Shown in pieces: positions 11,401-23,400 of a stretch of 64,000 nucleotides of DNA; the first letter of the stretch is position 1; each line of letters opens with the position of its first letter. Source of the stretch: Colocasia esculenta (taxonomy: Eukaryota > Streptophyta > Magnoliopsida > Alismatales > Araceae); the NCBI GenBank assembly GCA_014218235.1, contig CM024759.1, positions 77,769,079-77,833,078 of the forward strand, read 5' to 3'. A program made the position numbers and the translations under genes. The notes beneath the pieces were generated by a model that had not been told where the DNA came from, made no database searches, and saw only the letters and a program-made list of their open reading frames with translations.

Positions 11401-14400
11401 AAAAACGTGGATGGCAAAGTCGGCCGATCCGGGTCAAAATCAGCCGACTAGGGTCGGAATCGGCCTATGGCAACCCGATTTGGGGGGGGGGGGGGGGACA
11501 ACGACCCACCCACGATGTAAGGTGGGATCGGGGTGGATCGAGCAGAATCGGACGGAATCGGACTAGATCGGGCCGATCCCGTCCGATTTCACCTCGATTC
11601 CATTTGATGTAGCCTGATTCCCTTACCTTAGCTACGTCTGAGGACTCTGATCCCCTCCACTTACCTTATTTACCTGAACATCATTTAAGGCTGATTTATA
11701 TTTGTAGTTTCATTTACTTAAGATATTACATGTAAATAAGGAAGTACTCCCCATTTGAATCTAATAAAATATCAAAAAAATCATATCTCTTACAAATAAA
11801 ACATCAACTTTCCATGATTCCATCTAAGTAGAAAATCGTGATTTCGGTGGTTCCATCAAAATAATGACTTTCTAATCTTTCATAATTTGACATATTTAAA
11901 AATTCATAATTCAAATAAATCCAATAGAATATTAAAAATATAAAGTTCGGTAAAAAAAGTCAAACGTACATGTGACTTCTCCAAAGCAGTCACTCTCCTA
12001 CTGACAACACTTAGTCTACTTGAGACATCTTAGGATTTGGTCAAACTTAAACTATCATCACCTAAACTCATAAGATTTTTCACTTTCTAATTGAAAAGAA
12101 ACTAGAAAGTGGCAATTCTCATGAGTTTGGGGGATGCTAGTTTAGGTTTGACCAAATCCTGAGAGGTCTCAAGCAGACTAAGTACTGTCAGTAGGAGAGA
12201 GGCTCCTTTGGAGAAGTCATATGCACGTTTGATTTTTTTTACTGGACTTTAGATTTTTAGTATTCTATTGTGTTTATTTGAATTATGAAATTTTTATATA
12301 TGTCAAATTATGAAAGATTAGAAAGTCGCTATTTTGATGGAACCATCGAAATCACGATTTTCTTCTTGGATGGGAGAGTTGATTTTTTTATTTGTAAGAG
12401 ATATGATTTTTCTGATATTTTTATTAGATTCAAATGGGGGGTACTTCCTTATTTACATGTAATATCTTAAGTAAATGTTATATTACAAATATAACATTTG
12501 GTTAAATGATGTTCAGGTAAATAATGTATCATAATTATCGTTGTTCTATATTGTAATATGAACATATGTGCAACTAGACTATGGATATACCCAAAATGTT
12601 CTATTATTATATATTTTAAAGAATTTTGTCTGATTTTTCCTTCAATTTTCACATTTTTTCTTCATTTTTTAACTTGGCCGATCCAGGATCGGCCAGATTC
12701 CCATGGAATCGGGCGGATCCTGCGATCCGACCCGACTCGGATCGGGGTCGGCTGGGTCCGATCCAGCACCCCGATCCGACTCTGCCATCCATGGCAGAAA
12801 TAGGTCCTCCCAGTCAATGGCGACCAAGAAACTGTCCAATCTGGAGCAAACAACATCCACCCTCATATTGGACCGCGTGTAAGCCCTCTGCGACATGCCT
12901 AAGTCCACCAAATTGATTCCAAGGCAGAACAAATTAAGAGATTAATTTAGCATCTCTGCGGAAGGTAACATTCTGCACAAGAAGGTTGTTAGAGGGAAAC
13001 ATGAGCTTTCATCCCTGCTTAAGGACAATGAAGTACTCAATGCCAACCATGGTGGTGCAACAGAGTAGTGATTAGGAATCTAGGATCCACTTTGAGGACT
13101 AGGTGAGGTGTGTGAGATAGTAATGAATATCCTAGTCTGGCAGTGAGGTGAGATGCACAAGACAACATGGGGATCCTGTCCCAGTGGTGACTGGTGGGGT
13201 TTGCATGAGACTGAGGAGCATGACTGAAATAAGAGTGAGGCTGAGGGGGCAGTTCATTTGCTGCACCTCTCTCTTCAAAAATAGGACAGCACAGTTCTGC
13301 CCCTATGGCTTAGTTGATACTAGCGTTAGGATTGAAATCCAAGGGCATGTATAAATATAAATATATCATCATCAGAGCCTTATCCCATTAATTTCCGCCA
13401 CAAATTTCTATCAAGTGCTATAGTCGGTTTAAACTCAAGAAGTCCAAATCTTTCCTAATAACATTGCACCATCTCATTTTAGGTCTTCCCTAGCTCTTTT
13501 ACTGGTATCCACTAAGATTTTGTCACATCTTTTAACCAGCGCCGAGTTAGGGCGACGGTGCATGTGTCCAAATCATCTAAGTCTATTTATAAATATAAAT
13601 ATAAATAAGATATTTAAAATTTAAATAACACTTATCAGATATAAGTGAATAATGGGTTCAGGATGGTTTCTTTCTATCTGGTTCTTTATCTGATAAGGTT
13701 ATTAGTTTAAAATCTTCTCATAACTATTTGTAATACCAGTTGGACTGTTGGAGATATATATCCAAGAGTCATACAGAATAGTACAATCAGCCAGATTATC
13801 CACCTATTGATTCTGTAGACAGTTCATCCTGTCCCAGTGGTAGGATCCCAACCAACAGGCCTGGCCTTCTTGCAGAAACATTTTTCTCTCCTCAAAGGGC
13901 TGTGGACCTTATAAAATATAAAATTACTGGTTGCTTGTAAACAACAAAAATAATTGTTCCACTGTTATTGAAATTATATCATAAGTCAGATATGAAAGTC
14001 TACATAGCTGGCATCTGTTTCTGAACTTTTATTGGATTCTCAGATCATGTTTGGCATAGCTTCCAACTAGAAGCACTTATGCGCTTTTAAAAACTTTGAG
14101 CCAGTTATTCTGGGAGTAAAAAATGGGGTTGTTAGGAGAGGTTTGACTTTTATAACCACCCCAAACTGTCTCTAATTTATGTTTCTTATGTTAATAGTGT
14201 AAGCCAATAGTGGCTTCCAATCACAAGTTTTGTCAAACACACCCTTATCCTGATTTCACTAATACGTTGAAAATGGGATGAAAGTTCCACAATCTCTTTT
14301 CATGTTTTGCTGATTTATGAGAATAGGGTGAGGAGTTGGATTTTGATTTATTTTGTTGTTATACTTATATTATCACATTTGACAGTGAAGGAGATGCATT

Positions 14401-17400
14401 GTGGGCAAAAGTTAATTCTGAGAGAAACACGTTGGGCAGTAATGTTTGGTTTCTTCAAGTCTCTCTTATTTTCCAGAGGCTATGCTTAAGGATCCTAAAT
14501 CTCTCAAGCTTGGTGTTGTGAGGTTGTGCTGATGAGGTGTTGCTTTGTCATTTTGGTTTTTGATTATGTGAACTGTACAAGCATTACATTGTCTTCAGGG
14601 ATGATGCAGGGTTACTGACCGGCTGAGCCTGGCTCAGTTGGTAGTGGGTGAGGCGGAGTTTTGGGTGTGAATTGAGAGGCCTCAGGTTTGATCCTCAGGG
14701 GCCTGTGCTTAAGGTGTTTATTTGAACTTTCCATTACTACTATGGTAGGGACCTCAAAATGTGATGCAGGTTTACTGGGGGAATACTCATCCAGTTTACC
14801 ATTATAAAGAGCTGGACAGTTCTGAACTGTTGGAGCTTTGTGACATCTCAGAACAGCCATCTATTGTTGATAGCTATGCTAGAAGAAGATGTTGGAGGTG
14901 AATTTGACTTGATGTTTTTCAGTTAGGTCAGACATTGACGTGGCCATAGAAGTTTGGTGGTAGAAAACTAGATCCATTCAACCAAAGTTAGAATCATCAT
15001 CATCGAAGCCTTATCCCATTATTTGGGGTCGGCTACATGAATCCTTTTCCGCCAAAGATTTCTATCAAGTGCTATATTCATGTTTAGACCCAAGAAGTCC
15101 AAGTCCTTCCTTCCTAATAACATCACACCATCTCATTTTAGGCCTTCCCTAGCTCTTTTACTGACATCTACTAAGATTTGGTCACATCTTTTAACTAGCA
15201 CCAAGTTAGGGCGACGGTACACGTGTCTGTGGACACAGGAATTTTTTTTCTCTCTCTTCAATTCTCTCCCTCACTCTCTTCAATGGAGTTTCGGTATTTG
15301 AGTTTGATGTTTATCATGTTTGATTTTTATTTTGCGGGGCGTGCCAGCCTGTCTACCAGACAGAAATAAAAGTGATTTGCGCAATGCAGAGAAAAGATTT
15401 GACGTCCGTGAAACGGACGAGTGTGCCGTTTATAATATGAACTTTTTTGATTCCGTGCCTTTAATCATCAGGCGATTGGGGTGGTGTGTGCTGGACCTCT
15501 GTCTCCATCGATCGGAATCGATATTACATTTACATTGAGTTAAAAGCCTTAGGTGTCGTATTAACACCAGTTTCAACTCGAATACCATTTCATAGCATGG
15601 GCGAGAATATGTGCATCTATAGGAAATTCTAATACAATATTTCTCCTTCTATTCTTTGGACAGAATGAGTTTTGATTTTGAAAATGGATTTGTCCTTTTG
15701 CAAAGGAATATGGGTTTTCTCTGAAGGATTTGCCATATGACTGAAAATAGACGGGAATATGCCCGCGTAGACATAATTATCTTGTGAGTATATATATATT
15801 CTTCCGGGACAAAATCTCCGTTTAAAGGAGTCCCTTTTATGGACATACAAATATACTTTTGACGGGATCTCCGTTGAAATCAAGTTTCTCCCGACGAATA
15901 TCCGCATATGAACATAACTTCTATGAATATACGGATATCCTCCGGGACGGAATTCCCATTTGGACGGATTTTTCCTTCAGGAAGTATATGCATATGAGCA
16001 CGGAATTATGAACATACAAGTGAATTTTCGGACGGAATTTCCGTTTAGACGGAGCGTCCTTAAGAGAGTATATACGTATGAATACGATATTGTACTTATA
16101 TGGATGTGTTCTTGAGTAGAACCTCCACGTGGGAAGAATTCCTCCTAAGAATCATATACATATGATCGTAAGATCATGATTATATGGGTATGTATTTGAG
16201 CTGAACTTCTGTTTATACAGAGTTTTCTCAAAGAAACATATGCATATAAGCACGAGATTATGATCATATGAATATGTTTTTGGGCAGAACTTCTACTTGG
16301 GCAGAGTCTCCTCGAAGAAACATATACATACAAGTACAAGCACAAAATGACATCTAAATGCACGTACCCATAGAGACTTGCTCAATATGGAGGCATTTAG
16401 AGCACAAAGCACAAGGGTATTTAAATACCATGTGCCCATAGAGACTTCCCCGATATGGACAGTATTTAAATCCCGGAGAATCCCCACAGAGGCTTACTCG
16501 ATGTGGGGACCTTAGAGCACAAGATACAAGGGTATTTAAATACCATATGTCCGTAGAGACTTGCTCGATACGGACGGTATTTAAATCCCGAAAAAAATCC
16601 CCACAGAGACTTGCTCGATGTGGGGATATGAAATATACTATAGAACTTCGGAGAAATCTCCCACGGGAGGGACGGAGAAGATGTTGATGTCGCTTGAGAT
16701 GGCGATCTCCCCCTCCCTTCTGCGCTATCCAACACTTTTCACCCCATATCGAGCAAAGAGTGGGCCAATACCTTCACGCCAAACCAAGAACTTGGAAGAA
16801 CAAGTTGAGGGGATTGGAAGAAGGGAGACTTGCTATTTCTGAAATTTTTCAGAACAAAGAAAGGGCTTTACAAGGCTATTGGGGACTGGTTTTTCCAGCA
16901 TAAAGGGGGTTTTTTTTTTGGGCTTGGTCCCCCTTGAATGGAGGGGGTGCCTCCCCTTTTATAGGGGACGGCTCCCCCTCCCTCTTGCTGCATAAACAGG
17001 AGAGGGAGAGGGGGGGTCTCCCCATCGGTTGGAGGGGTTTCCCCTCCAACCGTTTTTTATGTTAGAACGGTTGATTTATTTTAAAACGGTTGGAGGGGCA
17101 TCTCCTCCAACCGGTTTAACATGAAACCGGTTGGAGGGGGAGCACCCCCCAACCGTTTTTATGTTAAAACGGTTGGAGGGGCATCTCCCCTTCAACCGGT
17201 TTCATATGAAACCGGTTGGAGGGGAGCCTCCAACCGGTTTTGTATGAAACCGGTTGGAGTCCTCCAACTGTTTTCATGAGAAAACGGTGGAGGCTCTCCC
17301 CTCCCCTCCCTTTAAACCAGGAAATGGTTCAAAATGGGGGGAGAGATGCCTATAAATAGGCCATTACATGCCCCATTTGAGGGGTACCCAATTTGTCGAA

Positions 17401-20400
17401 GTCTTGCTTCCTTGCTCGGAGCTTTACTTGGCGAAGAATTGGACTTGAATCCTTGGAGCTTCTGTTGCGGACTTGTCCTTGTGCTTGTACTTCATACTTG
17501 ATCTTTATGGACCTCGTATTGCTGGATTTCTTCCGTGTTCTTGGTCTTTATGGACCCTGTGCTGCCGGATTTTTTCCGTGCTGTATTTGTACTTCAGTAT
17601 TTCGCACAAGGCATTGTCCTTCTTTGATTTGTTCGGGGAGTTTGATGCCACTTGAGGATTTCCTTGTTTAACTTCAGAGGAAAATCCCTAGATGTCGTTT
17701 GCAGACTTTTAGGGTTCAACAGTGTCCAAACCACTTGAGTCTATTTTCTCTCATTTTTCTAACAATTGGAGCTATCCCCAAGTCCTCAACCAAAATTAGA
17801 ATCTTGTTCCAAAAGGTTGCTCTATAAACACCATATGCATGCAAAACGATTGCCATCAACCAAGGCAGGATGTTTTCAGCTTCTTAAACTGTGACTGCAT
17901 GACATTTTTCTGGTGATCAGAAGTCTTGAGCTATGTGATCTGCTTGAGAGTATCACTTGATAGGGTAAAAGGCGTGTGTGTGTTAGAGGCGGTGGTTGCC
18001 AGCTATCCTTTGTGCCATTTGGTTGTTAAAGTAATCATGCTTTCAAAAACACATTCTAATGTTACTTTGATATCTTGAATTGGCCTGTTCATTTGATCAG
18101 AGTTCTCTCTGATTATGTAGCCATTACTGTATTGTTTGTTTTTAAACCTCATTTATCTGTTCTTAGCACTTGGGTAATGTAGTATTTCAATGTTTCTGTG
18201 TACCATTTATTTCTTTTTTTTTGCCCTTTTTGGAATTATTATCTAGTAGGATCAAGTTTCTTCATTTGGTGGCATTGGTGCTGAAAATTATTGAACTTTG
18301 TTGAGTAGCGGCTTTTACTTAACTATTTTGGTGAAGGTGTCTTTTCTTGATGCACATGTACCCATCTTGCTGCTGGATTAGAGTTTTTCATTATCTGAAT
18401 CATTATCAATTGTGTCACTTCCACATTCTAGCACGGTCATTTGTTCTTAAGGATAAAAGTAGATATCTGTCCTGCTTGCATAGATAGATACTTGTCCCCA
18501 TGTTTGTGAAGTTACCTTCATCTCAGTTCTTGAAAACTGCAGGTTGGTGTTGTCCATGACGGGATGAGATTTCCATTATGGTTGCATGGTCACACTGTTG
18601 TGTTGTTTCGTGTTGTTTCAGTATCTCCCAAAAAACCAGTAGGTAAGATGTATTCTTTTGTCTGTTGGCTTGCTGTTTTTCTTTTTGCATATATGTTAAT
18701 GGTGAATGACAATGTTTTTTGGCTTATGATTACCATGGTTTTCCGAATTGGGGCGAATCGGCCCGATTCCCCCGAATCGGTGCGAATCAGGGGAAACCCG
18801 ATCCCTGATTCGCCCCGATTCCTTATATGTATATTTAATATGAAATTATATCATATTTTTAATATATATTATACATTATAAATATTATAATAAATATATG
18901 TATTTAATCAATATAAATGTGTCGGAAATATGATATATTACATATATACAATATATGTAATATATATATATATCATATGATATATTATATATAATATACC
19001 CATGCAAATCGGACCGATTCTAGGGGAATCGGGGTGAATTAGGAGAAACCGGATTTGCCTTCCGATTCTGATTCGGCAAACCATGATGTAATCTAAATTC
19101 ATATAATTTTTTTTTTATGCGGGATGACAGGTGTTACTTGTTTGCTTTCTTCGCTGTAAGCCTGTAAGCATAATAAGAGACTTCTTGTTGTGGGTGGTGT
19201 TTGAGTTTGCTTGTAGTCACTCTTTATGAATACATGCTTATTGTTACTCATTGACTGAGGACCTCTCTGTACAAACCAAGGCCTGCAGAGCAGGAACCAT
19301 TGGGGGGCCAGTTCCAGTCCTGGTTCCAGTTCAATGTGGGATGTTTGGGGACCCATTCCTTTGCATATTATATGTTAAATTCTTTTAGAAAAACAAAAAA
19401 AATCTAATTTCTAGGTAAATCAAACCCTAATGAGTTATTAATTGCTTAGTTTCACTTTATTAGAATCTCTAGTAACTTAATCAATTTTCAATATTAGAAT
19501 CTCTAATAACTTAATCATTAAGATTATAGCTCAATTTGATATTTTCTATAGTTTTTCTCTTTTTTCTTTATAGTAAAACTCATATTTAATTGTTTAAAGG
19601 ACCTGCCAATCTGGCCCTGGAACTGGCTGAACTGGACCTAGGGCCAATTTTTTTCCCATCTGGACTGGCCACTCTAGTCCGGACTGACAGTTCTTCAAGC
19701 CATGGTGCAAACTGCAAAGTAGTTTGTTTTTAAATGTTATGTTGTCTCGAAATTGAAAAAGGATTCTAAACAAGACATTAGGAAGATTTCATTGGCAAGT
19801 TAATTTCCAGTCTTTTCTTGTGAATATTTAGCTGCTTTTTCTCTAACTTTCATGAACTATGTTTATACTTTATATGTCTGTTTCAGCCACCATATAATAG
19901 TATGGTTATAGATATCAAGAATTTGTTTCTGACATCTGCTTTCAGAAAGAAAAAGCAATTGTTTCTGATATCATGATTTGATGTGTTGCCACAGGGCATA
20001 TGTAGTCACATTTCACATATTTTCATGTGCAAGAATAGGAGCTGTCTCTTGATCATTTGGGAGTCTGGGACACAACAGTTTCATTTTACTAAATTCTTTG
20101 CTGTACTGATGTCGTTATCCTCTCTGATTCATATTGATCCTCTAGGATTTTTTCTCTCTTCTGATATGCTTTTTTATCTTATTTTCTGCATTGCTTTGTT
20201 CATAAATTGCTCACATAATATTGTCATTAATTGTTTGTTGATAAGTTAAGGTAAATAATATTTATTTTTGAAAAAATAGCCTGATAATTAATTGGAATTC
20301 AGGTTTTCTCAGTGATCTACTGTCTATTTGTATCATTCAATTTTTAACATAGGTTCTACAGTTATTAGGTTACTGCATTTTATCTCTTCCCTTTTCATCT

Positions 20401-23400
20401 TCTATGTGATGGAAAAGGAATAGCTAGCTGTTGTGGTTCCAAGTTTCAATTGGACTCATCTCATATGCTTTCACCTGAATTTCAGTGCAACTTGTGCCTG
20501 GAACTGAAGTTTCAGTGGCACCAAAAACACGCAAAACCAAGATGGACTCACATCAACAGATTAAGAAATCATCTTCTTCAAAAGGGAAGCTGAGAATGAA
20601 GGCTCTACTGCGTGTTCAAGTTCCTATGAAGAGGGTGGTTCATAGATTTGAGTTTAAAGATTTTGAGTTGGGTGTTTTTCTTACTTCTGTTGCTTTTATT
20701 CATCCAGAAACAGCTAGGAACTCATCATTTGATAATCTTCACGTAGTGAGTTTAATTCCTAGATTGTCAATGAATGAGACCATGCGGAATCACAAAGATG
20801 GTGCCTTCAGAAGTGGAAATAATTTTGCTACAGAGGAAACTATGGGGACTGCAGTTATTAGCAAGGAAGCTGCCTCTAGGAATGTATTGGTTCGTCTTTT
20901 GTTTTCAGACACAGTGGCCAAAGGACATGTCATGCTTCCTCAGTCTCTTCAACTATTTCTGAGAGTGAATACTCATTCATGTAAGTTGCATGCATACTGT
21001 TTTCTAATTCGGAGATGTTTGATTTCTTTTGGCGTGCGTGGCCCATTTATGGAAGGCAGCTATAAGGAATTTTCTTCCTTGTATTGGATTCACATATCTT
21101 TGGCTTATTTCCTATTCTCTACATGACGTGATCCAACTCATGGACAGGAGATCTTTAGGAGTTTATCTGTACATGTTAAGTATTATTGATTCAGATGATG
21201 GTTGAAGGTTTGATCTTAGGGACTCGCCTATAGTGACACCTTTAAATGGAAAAGACTATTAATTATTCCCAAATTGAGGTAGAACCAGGATACACATGCA
21301 ATCTACACGATCTGTCTCAAACAATCACCATGTACTGTCAATAACTTTATGAGTAGCTCAACCACAATTATCCTTCTACGTCCTTTGATTGGATAATATT
21401 ATCGATCACTTTCTTTGCCTTTTTCTCGTCTTTCCTTGTTGTATACGGCTCCATATATATTCCTATGCCTCTATGGCTTATGAGGATGTAGGCTCTCAAA
21501 ACAAGTATGGTGCAAACACAACTGTTTCGAGATGAATCGACTCCCTTCCACAACCACGAGTCTTAGCTCACATAAGATCCAGAATGTTTATGTGGTTGTA
21601 GATAAGGGAGGTAACACTAGCAGCTTTCCCCACTTCATCTACCATAGTATCCTAGACATATCCTCTTGTATCGATTTGGTGTAATGAACTGGTGGTGATG
21701 CTTTTCATTAATGCCTTTGTTCTTTTTTTGACATTCCCTTTCATTACTTTTTCTCGCCCACATCTCTTTTTTCTATTTGTGAAATCAGGCAAACCACATT
21801 CTTGATTTCCCATAATTTTAGCGGCCTGTAGAAGATTGCACTGGGCTTGCAAATGTGCAATGGATAAAAGATTTATCATTAATCTCCTTCTGATACTTGT
21901 CCAAGCAAGGACGTATGTTAAGAATGTAGTTCCAAATGGCTATCTTGAAAAAGAATCTTCTATATTGAAGCCCCTCTGACTGCCCATTCTATTAGTTCAG
22001 ACAATGACAGGTATACCTGTCATACTTAGTCAAACAGCAGCTTGTGTAGGTCATTACAATAGCATAAGATGTTGCTATCCTTCGTGTTGCTATTCATTGG
22101 ATTATATTCTTGCTTGCACTCTTTTTTCTAGTGTATACATTTTTATTGGTCTTTCTATGGTTACTTTTCTTTAATCTGTGTTCATCTTGATTTTTAACAT
22201 ACCTGATTTGTCTACGTCTTTCTCCCTTTTTATGGTGCCCTCCATGGAAGTGTGAATCTGTTGGTCTCTTTATTGTTATAAATATGCTGGTTCCAAGCTA
22301 CTGCTTGCTTGATGCTTCTCTTATTTTCTGGGTAAAGTACTTTACACCTTTTTGGGTCTTTGCAACATGCCCTAGCATCTATATCCTCCAGCATTCTTGA
22401 GAAAATAACTGAACACCTGATTGTGTTTCCTTGCCTATAATCAGAGGGGCAACGAACATATCTGCTATATTTTTTTGCCATTTTCTTTACATAATCAAAC
22501 TGCACTGAACTGTTGAGTAATTTGATTACTAAATTACATATTTTAACCGAGTGTTTTTATGCACAGGGGTTTATGTAAAAGGATATACCACTAGTCCAAG
22601 GAATGATCTTCCTATGATGAGACTTTCACCTTGCCGCTTCAAGTTGGCTGGTAAAAATAAGTCTACCGAGAACAGTTCCTCACACAATCCTGAGGACCAC
22701 AAGAATTCTAGAAGTAAGAACCTACCTCCAAGTGTTGTTTCCCTCACCAGTGCAGATACCATGGACTGGTCGCTTCATGAAGAGCTTCTTACTTCTTTGT
22801 GGTGTAAAGTCAATGAAGACACTGCTCCAAAAATGTTTACAACAAGGGAAATAAAATATCTTATTTGCTTATGGCTTGTTGGACAAATCAAGGAAATGAC
22901 TTCATATGTGGATGAAAATGAAACAAGTGTAAACTCAGTGGTCCTAACAGATGAATCTCTGTTTCACTTTGAGATAATGAGTGATAACTTTAGAAATAGG
23001 AGGCATCAGTTATCACCTGGCTTCCCTTTGGAGAAGAAAAACACTACAGGAGGATCAACTGTAGAACTCCTTTATCTACTGACAACTGTTCCCAGGGAAT
23101 CCTCTTCTGATGGACCCCAAAACATATTTGAGATTTCTCTTGATGTTGATTATAGTAAGACGTTGTCTCCCCAAGATTTTCAACTAGTCACCGAAAAGTT
23201 GGAGTTTGGTGAACCTGTTTCCCTCAATTCAGTTGTAGAAAGCTCTGCCAGAAGTTTCAGCACCACGGTTTCATCCCTGAGCTGGATGGAGACAGCTATA
23301 TCTCGGACTATTGGCCGTAAGTATTTCCTTTCCATTTTCTTTTTAGTTTTGCTGCTCCAACAGCATTAATACAGATATAGATCCTGAAGATCACTGCCTG

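Larger units (their letters stand above)
7914..12990 (-). pseudogene. L1-type LINE ORF2 relic (endonuclease to C-terminal domain), split by two MITEs
   Basis: Read on the minus strand from right to left: endonuclease C-terminus with SRLDSFLVAIDWEDLF (12930-12802); after a MITE, VVGLTRSTSNHKPILL, FRFEQVWL (11398-11250); the linker SIKKGDKNTAYFQRIASGRR (about 10990-10930); the RT start LVGDKTP and FYQRCRIIIQADLL; after a second MITE, FVVLIPNK; the catalytic YLQYVDDIIIF (about 8760-8716); LLSYGGRLTLCTSIL (8450-8400); and the C-terminal LGDGQKCPFWKDKWCGDF (8020-7965). Many stops and frameshifts. The family copies itself by target-primed reverse transcription. Neither the 5' end nor the A tail was found. 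A segment at 10232-10547 is duplicated in tandem. Confidence 0.88.
15228..17721 (-). mobile_element. Tat-type solo LTR (copy B)
   Basis: Bounded by exact 5-bp duplications GTGTC (15223-15227 and 17722-17726), with ends TGTGGACAC and TTCAACA. Read on the minus strand: LTR start, hairpin array (17287-17021), TATAAAAGG (16963-16955), repeated module region (about 16400-15900), the GGACGT unit, and the relic GGCACGCCCCGC word near 15340. No internal domain remains, as after LTR-LTR recombination. Confidence 0.92.
14995..17785 (-). mobile_element. RTE-type LINE 3' end, interrupted by a Tat solo LTR
   Basis: Its own sequence is 14995-15227 plus 17727-17785, read on the minus strand with GAT repeats at the left. 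Flanks TCAACCAAAGTTAGAAT (14978-14994) and TCAACCAAAATTAGAAT (17786-17802) differ at one of 17 positions. The solo LTR at 15228-17721 sits inside with its own duplication, so the RTE arrived first. Confidence 0.87.

Noticed and set aside
14618..14700. A tRNA gene
   Set aside because: Box A and B are present but no acceptor stem or anticodon arm can be formed; SINE fits better.
18726..19093. Perfect 8-bp target duplication for the 18734-19085 MITE
   Set aside because: ATGATTAC and ATGTAATC match at only four positions.
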